DNA of 64,000 bases from the NCBI GenBank assembly GCA_015179125.1, contig WHVA01000031.1:248001-312000 (forward strand). The letters are read 5' to 3'. The notes beneath the pieces are model-generated. The model did not search any database and was not told the origin of the DNA. It saw only the letters and a list, made by a program, of their open reading frames with translations. The translations under genes and the position numbers were made by a program. Origin of the DNA: Gautieria morchelliformis. Lineage: Eukaryota; Basidiomycota; Agaricomycetes; Gomphales; Gomphaceae. Shown here one piece after another: positions 11,184 through 21,612 of this stretch. Numbering within the stretch: position 1 is the first letter of the stretch; each line of letters starts with the position of its first letter.

Positions 11184-12188
11184 AGCTATGTTCCAAAAGA
11201 ATTAAACTGTTTTGTAATTTATGGAGATTTCAAATGAGCAACTTGTCAGGGTGAAACATAATCATAGTCGGAAATAAGGATGCTCAGACGCTGTGCAGAA
11301 GACTGCATGACCAGCCTCGTCTTCCTTAAACACTATGACGTGAAACGACCTGCAATATGCACCAGTTTGTCACCCACCCTTGATGTTCCACCATTACAAC
11401 ATAACATATCTAATAAACTGTCATCAATCCAAATTACGTTTTGTGAACAATACATGATGTTGTCTAAACGACATTGACCAACCTCTGGACTTTCAACAGC
11501 ACAGGGCATAATAACTGCAACAATCCACATGATGTTTTGTAAGGAACATGCGAAGTAGTTGACTAACCTCTTGATGTGTATTCCCAAGATTGACTCTGGG
11601 CTCCTACAGGATCCTCAAGACAGCACATACCATTCTTGGAGCAATGGTACAAGGAAGTCACCTCATTTTGTTGAATTAGATGCGCAATGGTGTATCAGCA
11701 GACATGACTGCAGCACAGCACGCAGTGCATCTTCAGTACACATATGCTGCTGGACAAGATGTGCATGTCCTGGTGGCTCTTGCTCACATGCTTCCATCAT
11801 TTGGTCGGCTGGGGGAATCACAGCGTTACAAGATGGTCAAAGCCACTGTGGTTATGCAAATTATGCCACTAGCTGCAATGAAGCACCCCCTTGGAGAATA
11901 TACTTCTGCACAAGGTCAAGCTTCCCTATTTCTTTCCATTGTGGGCTTCAAAGTTATTGTAGTAATATCAGACAGGTTTTCGACACCAGCCACTTCTTTG
12001 GCATGTTCAGTTATGTTAGTTGGAATTTATTTTTACTAGGTATGCATGCCGATGACTATAATTTACAGGTATACTACATTCAGCCTCCTCAACCTCCCAT
12101 TATTTGTCTTTATCTTGAGGTTTCTGCATATGATACGCACAGTCTTGGAGCACTTTTCATGTGGTCCAGATTTACCAATGCAACCATG
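11184..12188 (+). other. Possible coding fragments, unidentified
   Basis: A frame at 11680-12039 reads with protein-like composition (LQYTYAAGQDVHV, VALAHMLPSFG, RYKMVKATVVMQ). No domain was recognised and no clean exon structure could be built. The rest of the stretch shows nothing. It could be a decayed host exon or a transposon-borne fragment. Confidence 0.25.
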
Positions 12189-12878
12189 TGTTACATATTG
12201 GAAATCCCAGAGATAGGAACTAGAAATGACATGGCTTCAACTTATGTGTTGTGCCCCTGATGAACTATTGTCCTAAGTATTTCGGATTTGACTTCCAGAT
12301 GTCAAAGAAGGCAGAAGGGGGGAAGGGAGTGCTGAGGGTCGGAGGTCAGAAGAGGCGGAGGACAGAGGATTGAAGGCAGAGAGAGAGAGAGAGAGCTTGC
12401 AAGACTCACTGTGCTAAGAACAGGAGATAGTGCGAAGGGATTCACGTATCAAAGTCGATTATCTGATTGCAGAAATGGAGACATACATGTGGGGGTTTTA
12501 TACAAAGAGCTGAAGCAACAAGTAGTAGTGTAGTACTAAGCAAATTCAGGAGGGAGCTGGAATCGGATAGACATATGGGGTAAGTAACTAATGCAGAACA
12601 AGGGGATGACAAGGGGGTGCAGGGTAGAGTAGGAACAATGGCCAATGGCAAAAGAACAAAGGTGCGTAAGTACAATGGGCATCGGAACAAATGGAAATAC
12701 AGAAATGGTATCTTGTTGTGTTCAGGGTCGAGTACGGAGGCCGGTGGATAGAGTCGACCAGGGGTACTGAAGAACAAGGGGCCAAGGTCTTGGGTTGCAG
12801 AGGTTACAGAATAGAGTCAGAGGTGCTGCAGAGGTGTTCCAGAGGTGGCAGAGATGGTTGAGCAGAATGGTCGTAACA
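12189..12878 (-). mobile_element. Solo LTR, family LTR-B
   Basis: 690 bp from TGTTACATATTGG to GGTCGTAACA, flanked by a perfect 5-bp target duplication CCATG (12184-12188 and 12879-12883). It is reverse complementary in layout to 14433-15115 (which begins TGTTACGACC). TG..CA ends plus a 5-bp TSD indicate an LTR retrotransposon, probably gypsy type; only the solo LTR is left. Confidence 0.85.
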
Positions 12879-12883
12879 CCATG

Positions 12884-13622
12884 ACTGTCGAATCTCGAGC
12901 TGGGATTAATTTCATTTCAAGGGAACAAGCATGCATGTAGCTGATGAGCTTCTGGTGAACAAGTCATTTTAGGAAACCATTGATGACCCTTGAGCAGCTT
13001 GGGAGGTGAACTGTTTTCTGCACTGCTGAGACCATCAACAAGTCTGACGAATCTCCAGGCTTAGAGCGAGATTCTTACCTTGGGTACTGTTCAACAGGAC
13101 CATCAGGAGACAAACACCACATTGCTTACAATGTTCTACTTGGAATTATAAGGAACCGCAGTGATGCCCAGCGATTGAACAAATGAGAATCCTCTCTGGA
13201 ACTCCTCTGAACCTTACTACAATGGTTTTACATGTTTTGGGATATATATCATTGGTACTGTGGCACTTCTTATCCTTTGTCTATTTGCTTTATCTCATTC
13301 CCTTGTCCTACTCTCCAGTACTACGCCCCTCTGGCAACTGATCCATACCCCTAGATATGTTGATATAATAAGCTAAGTAATCCTTTCAATATATTTGCAA
13401 GCCACACCATCCCATTCTTTAATAGGAGCCTCGTCAGGAGATTCGAATGCTTTTTGCCTGATGGCTGTAGCTCAAACTTCAACGGTAGGACACAAGGCGG
13501 TTCAGATGTTGATCAAGCTCTCGCAGGTGGTACTGTCATGCACGCTTGACACTGCTAATGACTCACAGCACAAAACTTGTTTATTAGCGTATATCAAAGG
13601 CCTTTATCAAATGCCATCTATT
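12884..13622. other. No feature seen
   Basis: No convincing ORF or repeat in this stretch between two LTR insertions. Confidence 0.4.
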
Positions 13623-14079
13623 TGTCATGACTTGTTTATTCTTGTATCCAGTTACCCCCATTTTCCCTTCCATCCCTCCATCTCTACGTTTGCTCCATTT
13701 GCTCTTTGCCGAATTCGCTGAATGACCATTCACTACTCACATCATTCACCACTAGGCACACCATCAAACACAATCAACATCCTTTACCCGGCATGATGGT
13801 TCATCAGTAGCCCCATCATCTTCTGGACTCAACCCCCTTTGGGTGTTCCTATGGCCAGGATGCATTTGCAGGACATCCTACCTGTAGATTGTGTGGGATC
13901 AACCCAGTAGGCCAAGAGTCTGTGCAGGGTAACATGTATGCAGGTCTGAAGGTGTCTTTTCTTACATAGGTACCTTTGTCCTCTTTCCTCCCCGTTGTTT
14001 CATGTTCACACTCCTCCCTATTTCCATTGTATATGTGTTTCATCTATTTGTATCCCAACTGCGCACCCCTATCCAACCC
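13623..14079 (+). mobile_element. LTR-A, 5' part only
   Basis: Starts TGTCATGACTTGTTTATT and follows the other LTR-A copies (for example 51821 onward) through CCGGCATGATGGTTCATC and GATCAACCCAGTAG to GCACCCCTATCCAACCCT, then loses similarity. The rest of the LTR is missing here; the complementary part is present in opposite orientation at 14169-15378. Confidence 0.65.
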
Positions 14080-14168
14080 TATGAAACCCATCAATTGGGG
14101 TACTCTCTCAATTACCTTTCCCTTGGGCACCGCTTCCATACTACCACATATGACAGTTGCTATGGCCT

Positions 14169-15378
14169 TGTCAAGATTGGATTTTAGGCGTTAATATCAT
14201 GTATTAGTGAACACAGCGAATTCCCAAATGGCTTGTGCAATGAAGTGTGTGGTTCAGTGAATAAGGTTACGCCAATAAATGTTTAGAAGGTAAGAGGGCT
14301 ACCCAAACGAAGCTTGCCCTATCTACAGTCGTAGCGAAATAGCCTGATACTTGATGATGTAATGTACAAGGTCTCACAGAAAGGTTGTCTAGTAGTAACA
14401 ATCCTTTCGCTGGTGAAGGTGCTCCTTTGGAGTGTTACGACCATTCATTTCCGACCCTCAGTTCCGCCACACCTTCCGCCCCTCCGATATTTCCGCCATA
14501 CATTCCGCCCCTCCAATATTTCCGACATTCCTCCCCTTGTACATTTCCATTGTTCTTTCGACTCTATTACTCGGACCAACCGGACCCTCCTCACCGTCCA
14601 TCAAGACCATATATCCGGTCACCCTTGTAGTTCGTTGTCAGATATGTTTTCCCGACCCCTTGTTCTTTGCCATTGTTCTACCTTACCCTGAACCCCCCTT
14701 GTAGTCCCATTGTTCCAAATAGTTAGTTCCCACGCATTGTCTACTCGACTTCTGCTTCCTCCGGAATTTGCTTAGTACCATATCATTACCTGTTGTCTCA
14801 GCTCTTTGTATAAAAGCCTGTCATGTATGTCTGTTATTCTGCAATCAGATAATCACCTTCGATACTTGATTTCCTTCGCTCCATCTCCTGTTCTTAGCAC
14901 AGCGAGTCTAGCAAGATCTCAGTCTCTCCGCCTTCCGTCTTCCGCCTTCCGCCTCAGTTCCGACTCAAGTTCCGACCAAACCTTTGGTTCAGTACTTTCC
15001 GACTTCCGACTCAGTTCCGAAATACTTAGGACGATAGTTCATTGGGGGCGCAACCTATAAGTTGAAGCCGCTGTCCATTCCAGTTCCGACTTAGTGGAAA
15101 TCTCGATACGTAACATGGAGCCCTTCGCCGACAGCACTGACAATGGTATGAAGACTAAAGTAGTGAAGGTGAAGTCTGGAAACTCACCAGTGGTGCTCAG
15201 GTCCTCCTCTGGTCTGAGGCAGTAGTCTATAGAAGAGGGCTCAAGATGATAGTCACAGTGAGGTCAAGTTTTGTACAAGATAGACATATGATAATTGAAC
15301 TGCAGAATATACATGCAAATGTAAGCTACTTATACTGAATGCTCATATGATATCAGCGAATAGGAAAGAGGCCATCAT
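14169..15378 (-). mobile_element. LTR-A, 3' part only, split by an LTR-B
   Basis: Begins TGTCAAGATTGG on the plus strand and matches other LTR-A copies up to GAGGCCATCATGA at about 15378, after which gypsy protease sequence begins. A 683-bp LTR-B (14433-15115) interrupts it. With the insert removed, GCTCCTTTGGAG runs straight into CCCTTCGCCGAC as in the other copies. Confidence 0.75.
14433..15115 (+). mobile_element. Solo LTR, family LTR-B, nested in LTR-A
   Basis: 683 bp from TGTTACGACC to ATACGTAACA with TSD TGGAG (14428-14432 and 15116-15120). It is the plus-strand counterpart of the copies at 12189, 26965 and 39005. It contains repeated GTTCCGAC/CTTCCG words and TGTATAAAAG near 14806 as a possible TATA element. 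Confidence 0.88.
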
Positions 15379-15731
15379 GAAGCCACGGGAGCCCAAGAAC
15401 GATAGTGGCCGAAGGGTGTAACTTTGTGACAAGTAGCGAAATGTCCTGCAAAGAGGAGTCACTGAATGTGACATTAGTATTGAGATATTTGTGTATGAAA
15501 CCACCAGTAGCTGGTTTTCCATCAAAAAGGCACAGAGTGATCGGCAAATGGAGTGGTGTACATGCGAAACCAGGACAAGAGGAGAATAAGCTATCAATGA
15601 AATTTGAAGTGGCACCAGAGTCGATGAGAGTAGGAATGGAGTTAGAGAGACCTGGAAGGTGTACATAGATGATGAAGGATGAATCAGAATGGGAACTAAT
15701 GGAAGCAAACAGATACACAGATGGTACAGAG
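15379..15731 (-). pseudogene. Gypsy gag-pol remnant: retropepsin
   Basis: Minus-strand frame with SVYLFASISSHS, then LIDSGATSNFID (the DSGA active-site motif of retropepsins) and, about 60 residues on, VLGLPWL (the second conserved block). This is the aspartic protease of a Ty3/gypsy element different from the chromovirus in this window. It is cut at 15379 by an LTR-A piece just after GLPWLH. Upstream it is separated from its gag by the LTR insertion 15732-16669. Confidence 0.75.
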
Positions 15732-16669
15732 TGTTAGAATAAATGGGATAGTTATATCACATAGTATTCTAAGGTCTAAATCACGTCTAACTGAGCTAAC
15801 ATCTGGGAGAAATAATCCATGCACCAGTAACAGTGCCTGCCCTGGAAAGCAGGCACCTGGGCCCTGGTCAGAAGAAATATTGCTATGGGACTAATGGCCC
15901 CATACAGGGACATCGGACACGATGGAAATTACAGTATACAGTCCTATCTATGGACGTACTGAATAGCTACCTCAGGAGAGAGGTACAGAGATGGCAAATG
16001 CCTTGCCAAGGCTGCCGTAGGCACACAGCACAGGACACACAAAGATTATTTTCTATTCTATTCCCCTGACCAGCTCCACTGATTATGAACTGTATTACAT
16101 GTTGAAAGGGGCTTCGTATACTGCTCCAATGTCCCAGCTTAGATACTTGTCAGTAGGACAAGTATCCCCATCATTGTTCCTGCCCCACAGCTGTATGCAG
16201 CCTGTGGAGCATTTCCACAATATCCTGAGCCATTCTATCACTATCTTGAACACTGGTAGTCACTACTATTTTAGTATAAGTAGCTCCCATAAATGTACGA
16301 ACAAATCATCCAGAATATCATCCAGAAAATATCCAGAATTCACTGTTTCACCCCCTGAAGTTATTGTAGACTTGTTAAATAGCTACAGTGCTTATTTCCT
16401 GATAGTTTTCTCTAATTCTTTGTTGAGAGTCTACTATAACTGGCTACACTACACTGCTCCGAAAGCAAAAGCTTTGGACATCTTGTTCCTCTGTTCTCAC
16501 CTGTTTCTTCCTCGACTCGGTCACGTGACCTACACCAGGCAGTGACGCACTCGCTCCACAGAGCTTAGTCAGCTCACGCATATACCATGCACAGGGGTGC
16601 ACGAAGGATTCCCACTCCCTGAGTCATCAGAATATATCTATTCTGATATTTCTGATATTATTCCTAAAA
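15732..16669. mobile_element. Solo LTR-like insertion (LTR-C) with TSD CAGAG
   Basis: 938 bp from TGTTAGAATA to TTATTCCTAAAA, flanked by CAGAG at 15727-15731 and 16670-16674. Removing it and one CAGAG reconnects the minus-strand gypsy frame (HSV then PSVYLFASIS). The left end is canonical TG; the right end reads AA where CA is expected, so the terminus has mutated or the border is off by a base or two. No ORF. Confidence 0.65.
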
Positions 16670-16674
16670 CAGAG

Positions 16675-18302
16675 TGAATGGGATTGGTGTTCAAAGGAAT
16701 AGAGTGACCCATCATTAACACTGCAGAGGGATCGTGAACTAGTTTTCTGCAGGAGAGTCTTTGCTATCTTTGGAGACCTCTTCGAGTGTGGTGACCTGAG
16801 GATCACCTTTGAGGGTGAAAATAGCCCTGCCAGTAGTTGAGGCAGGATCCTGATAACAGCACCCCTTTGCATGATATGTGGGGGGTTTGCCGCAATATGG
16901 ACAAAGGCCTTTGTAATTTCGTTGCTCCTTCTCCACTTCAGTGAGATGTCTGGGAGCATCAAGGATACCAGAAAAGTCTTTCTGTTTGCTGGGCTTGGCC
17001 ACTGCAGAGGGTCTGGAGCGAGCATTAGCATGAGGCGTGGCAGATGACTGGGAAGAGGAAGGGGGATGAATGGAAGTTGTAATCTGCTTTTCGCCTTGGC
17101 GCTCCCAGTAGCGATTGTCAATGTGAAGAGCCCGATGCTTAAGATCGTTGAGGATTTCAGGACATTTGTAAGAGAGCATGTGGTCTCGGATACACTTGGC
17201 AAGGCTATTATAGAAAGTGTCATAAAGGGCATCATCATTCCACTCGATGTAAGAGGACAACTCAGCAAAAGTGGTCATGTGGCGATTGACATGATGGGTG
17301 TCGAGCATCTTGAGCTTGCAAATAGCTCACTTGGAAACCTGTATGATGTCCACCTGACCGAAAAGAGGATTAAGCTTGTCAACAAAGGTAAGCCAGTCAC
17401 TCCAAATGAGGAGGTTCTGGGACCTGAATGAGAAAGGGTTGCCACCAGGTCAAGGCAATGTCACTGAGGTAGGATGCTGCATAGGAGACTTGTTGTCACT
17501 CATGCTGGAACTTTCTGGGATTGTTGTCTAAGACCATAACACAACTAGCGATGAATGTTTGGAGAAGGCAAGGCACCTTTCTTGTAAATTTGTCAGGTTT
17601 TGCAGCATCAGAGTCACCGTCAGGGGTGGCCAGAGGGTAGGCGAATGGAAAGGGATAATAAGGGTTCCAGGGGAATCCTGGTTGTGGCCAAGGCCCTCCA
17701 CTAGGAGGCAGAGGTGGGCCAGGAGGTCCAGGAGGCCTGGGAGGTCCGGGAGTCCCAATCGGAGGTACTCCAGCATAGGGAAAGGGTGGCCCGAAAGGTG
17801 GTTGAGGAGGAGGTGCAGGCCCTCCAGGTAGGGCAGGAATCTGTGCTAGAGGTTGTTGCAGGGGTGGTTGACCCACGAAAAGGTGAGGTTGTCCTGTGAA
17901 TAGAAGAGGTGCAGGCCCACCAGGTAGGGCAGGAATCTGTGCTGGAGGTTGTTGTGGGGGTGGTTGACCAGCGAATAGAGGAGGTGCAGGCCTGCCAGGT
18001 AGGGCAGGAATCTGTGCTGGAGGTTGTTGCGGGGGAGGTTGTCCCACAAGGGGGTGAGGTTGTCCTGCAAAGAGAGGGGGGGAACCCCCGAATGGTGGTG
18101 CAGGCACAGCATTCTGATTGTAGTAAGGCATGCCACTGAAAGCATAGCCAAGGTGTTGTCCAAGTGCAGGGTCAGCATGATGTCCCTGATCCGCTAAAGG
18201 CACCTGGAGAGGAAGACCTTGTTGGCGATCAGCTCGAAGGCAGTTGCTGTGTACCAAATGGTGAGGACTGTGAAGAGCCTGCATATAGTGTGAAGAGGTA
18301 TG
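16675..18302 (-). pseudogene. Gypsy gag remnant with zinc knuckle
   Basis: Minus strand. The N-terminal part (18302 to about 17620) is a Pro/Gly/Gln-rich tract of repeats such as QIPALPGGPAP. Then comes a capsid-like core (KPDKFTRKVP, VMVLDNNPRKF, YAASYLSDIA, EWNDDALYDTFY, RYWERQGEK) and a CPYCGKPPTYHAKGCC knuckle with slightly irregular spacing. A TGA follows NPRKFQHE near 17496, probably from CGA, and another frame change lies near 17310. Pairing with the retropepsin at 15379-15731 gives a gag-PR unit. It is bounded on the right by an LTR-A. Confidence 0.75.
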
Positions 18303-19528
18303 TGTCAAGATTGGTATTTAGGCGTTAATATCATGTATTAGTGAACACAGCAAACGCCCAAATAACTTGTGCAAATAAGTATGCTGTTTGGCGAATAGGT
18401 GAACCAATAAATGTTCAAAAAGTAAGGGCACTGCCCGAACGAGGCTTTCCCTATCTACAGTCGTAGTGAAATAGCCCATGGCACTTGACGATGTAACGTG
18501 CAAGGTGTCACGGAAGGGTTGTCTAAGTGGCGACAATCCCTTCGCCGACAGCACAGAAAATAGTTTGAAGGCTAAGGTAATGAAGATGGAGTATGAGAAC
18601 TCACCAGTGATGGCTAAATCTTCTTCTGGTAGAAGATAGAAATCTACAGGAGAAGGCTCAAGACAATGATCACAGTGAGGTCAAGTTTGCACAAGATGGA
18701 CGTATGATAATTGAACTGGGGAATATACATGCGAATGTAAACTACTTATATCAAATGCTTGTATGGTATAAGCGAATAGGAAAGAGGCTGTCATGAGTCA
18801 GGGTTGGATAGGGGTGCGCAGTCATGATATGAAATAGATGGAATAAACATACAATAGAGTGAGGGAGGAGGGCGAACATGAAACGACGGAGAGTGAAGAT
18901 GGCGAAAGCACTTATGTATGAAACCATGTCTTGGGACCTGCATATATGTTACCCTGCATGGACTCTTCGTCTACTGGGTTGATCCCACACGACCTATGGG
19001 TAGGACGTCCCGCGAACGCACCCTGACCATATGAACACCTAAAGGGGTTGGATCGAGAAGCTGATGGAGCCAGTGGCAAGCCATCAAGCTGAGTAGAGGA
19101 TGTCGATCATGTTTGATGGCATGCCTGCTGGCGAATGATGCTAGCAGCAAATGGTCGTTTGGCAAAATGCGGCGAAGGGTGAATAGAATGATCATTGAAG
19201 AGCCGTGGCCAAAGGGGAGGGCAAAGCCACGTGAACGTTGAGGTGGGCTGGGGAAATGGATAGTAGGGCTTAACTGGGTACAGGAAACAAGCAAGTTATG
19301 CCATCTGAGCAAAGGAGCATCCAACGGAGTTTGAGCCAGGAAGGTAAAGGGACCCGTGATGCACCATCGAGCTGGGGGGAAGGCATTGATCAAGTACAGG
19401 TAGTGCTGCTACATGCGAATGATATCAAAGCAAATAACCGTTCAGTGAATTCGGCGAGGAGCAAACAGGGAGAACAAAGAAGTGGGGTGTCGAGGTTATT
19501 GGGTATACAAAATGGACGGGTCATGACA
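18303..19528 (-). mobile_element. LTR-A copy
   Basis: 1226 bp from TGTCAAGATTGG to GGGTCATGACA. Flanks (GTATG left, CCCAA right) do not form a TSD, so the copy arose or was reshaped by recombination rather than by a simple insertion. The sense strand is taken as minus because that orientation starts with the usual TGTCA(C/T)GACC end. Confidence 0.75.
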
Positions 19529-20039
19529 CCCAATTCATCCACCTCATCATCCAATTCATCCACCTCATTGTCTGATTCACCTACATCATCATCAACCTGA
19601 CCAAGTTGCTGGGGGCCCCCTCCAGCCATGCCATCCTTGAAACAACTTCCCTTCATGACCCGCGCATGATTGAAATACCATTGCTTCACATGCTGTTGGC
19701 GCAGTGAGCAAAAGGACATGGACATGGACACAATGTGCAAACTTACATCAGCTATCTGCCCAACTGTGACAGGTTTATTCCTTCTAAAGGATCTGTTTTT
19801 GTGCCATCTTCATGGATCTTTGGGGCAAGATCAAAATGTGCGATAAACTCAGCAGCCTTTAATTTGCAAATTTGCTGCGAGTGCCTCGAGTGGTGGCCAG
19901 ACCAAGGTATTCATCCATATGGCTTCTCAGCCACTGAGCAGCAGGTCCCTTCAGGCGCACTATCTATGAGATTGGAGGTGTCAAGGAGGGTGCCATGTCA
20001 GAGGAGGGTGCCACTTACTTGTGCCACTTATATACCAAG
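19529..20039 (-). other. Possible host exon fragment
   Basis: A minus-strand frame (about 19740 to 19530) reads RQQHVKQWYFNHARV followed by a run of acidic VDELDDEVDEL repeats. The KQWYFNH block resembles a helical motif found in many uncharacterised Agaricomycete proteins. A second piece near 19770-19900 (AAEFIAHFDLAP) may belong with it. No complete gene could be assembled. Confidence 0.25.
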
Positions 20040-20271
20040 ATGTGTGTCGTGTTCATTCACTGACCTCCATGTGCCACCCCCAGATGGTGGCCACTGAGTC
20101 GACGCAACATGTTCGTTCAACTACCTCCACATGCCCCCCCCACCCCCACCCCCCATGGTGCCCCCGAGTCGACGCGAGGCGTTCGTTCAACTACCTCCAC
20201 GTACCCCCCCCACACACAGCGCCCCCTGAGTCGATGCGACGTGTTCGTTCAACTACCTCCATGTGCCCCCC
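20040..20271. repeat. Minisatellite, about 55-70-bp unit
   Basis: Three degenerate units of GAGTCGACGCGA..TGTTCGTTCAACTACCTCCA followed by C-rich ATGCCCCCCC. The tract resumes at 21541 beyond the LTR-A that interrupts it. Confidence 0.7.
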
Positions 20272-21540
20272 TGTCAAGATTGGTTTTTAGGCGTTAATAT
20301 CATGTATTAGTGAACACAGTGAATGCCTGAATAACTTGTGCGAATAAGTATGCTGTTCGGCGAATAAGTGAACCAATAAATGTTCACAAAGTAAGGGCAC
20401 TGCCCGAATGGGGCTCGCCCTATCTACAGTCATAGCAAAATAGCCCGTGGCACTTGACGACATAACATGCAAGGTGTCACAGAAGGGTTGTCTAAGTGGC
20501 GACAATCTCTTCGCCGGCAAAGGTGCTCCTTCGGAGCCCTTCACCGACAGCACAGAAAATAGTTCGAAGGCTAAGGTAACAAAGATGAAGTATGAGAACT
20601 CACCAGTGATACCTAAGTCTTCTTCTGGTCGAAGATAGAAATCTACAGGAGAAGGCTCAAGATGATGATCACAGCGAGGTCAAGTTTTTACAAGATGGAC
20701 GTATGATAATTGAACTGAGGAATATACATGCGAATGTAAACTACTTATATCAAATGCTCATAAGGTATCAGCTAATAGGAATGAGGCCATCATGAGTCAG
20801 GGTTGGATAGGGGTGCGCAGCCATGATACAAAATAGATGAAATAAACATACAATAGAGTGGGGGAGGAGTGCGAATATGAAACGACAGAGGGTAAAGGTG
20901 GTGAAGGCACTTATGTACGAAACCATGTCTTGGGACCTGCATACATGCTACCCTGCATGGACTCTTCGTCTACTGGGTTGATCCCACATGACCTGCAGAC
21001 GGGACGTCCCGCGAACACATCCTGGCCATATGAACACCCAAAGGGGTTGGATCGAGAAGCTGATGGGAGCAGTGACGAACCATCATACCGGGTAGAGGGC
21101 ATTGATCGTGTTTGATGGCGTGCCTGCTGGCAAATGATGCGAGCAGTGAATAGTCATTCAGCGAAATGTGAGGAAGGGTGAACGGAGACGACATCGGGCA
21201 GGAGTGGTCGAAGTGGGGGGTGAAGCCGAGCAAACACAGAGCAGGAGTGGAGAAAGGGGAAACGGGGATAACTAGGTGCAGGAAATACACGGATCGTGAC
21301 AATCCGATCATAGGAACAACATCGAAAGAGGGTTGAGCAGAGGAGGTGATAGGACCAGTGAAGAACTATCAAGTCAGTCCAAAGACGTCGAGCATGCTTT
21401 GATGGTGTGGCTATGGTGAATAGTGCGAACAGCGAAGATCGGTCGCAGAACACAGCAAGGGCGATCAGAGTGAACACGGAGGTGGAGTGGAGAATGGGAG
21501 GACAGAGCATCTGAGTATAGGAAATAAATGTGTCATGACA
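20272..21540 (-). mobile_element. LTR-A copy inserted in a minisatellite
   Basis: 1269 bp from TGTCAAGATTGG to GTGTCATGACA. The flanking C-runs (CCCCC left, TCCCC right) make the TSD ambiguous. One repeat unit of the host minisatellite continues on the other side (21541-21612), so this is an insertion and not the source of the repeat. Confidence 0.8.
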
Positions 21541-21612
21541 TCCCCCCCACATGGCGGCCCCTGAGTCGATGCGATGTGTTCGTTCAACTACCTCCATGTG
21601 CCCCTCCCACTG
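21541..21612. repeat. Continuation of the 55-70-bp minisatellite
   Basis: One more unit with GAGTCGATGCGATGTGTTCG and TCAACTACCTCCATG, matching 20092-20271. Confidence 0.65.

Noticed and set aside
12301..12400. Purine-rich AGAGAGAGAG stretch as a regulatory or structural element
   Set aside because: Lies inside LTR-B and is a simple repeat variant there.
17496..18302. Collagen-like or silk-like secreted protein (Pro/Gly/Gln repeats)
   Set aside because: The same minus-strand frame continues into a gag capsid core and zinc knuckle; the Pro-rich part is the gag N-terminus.
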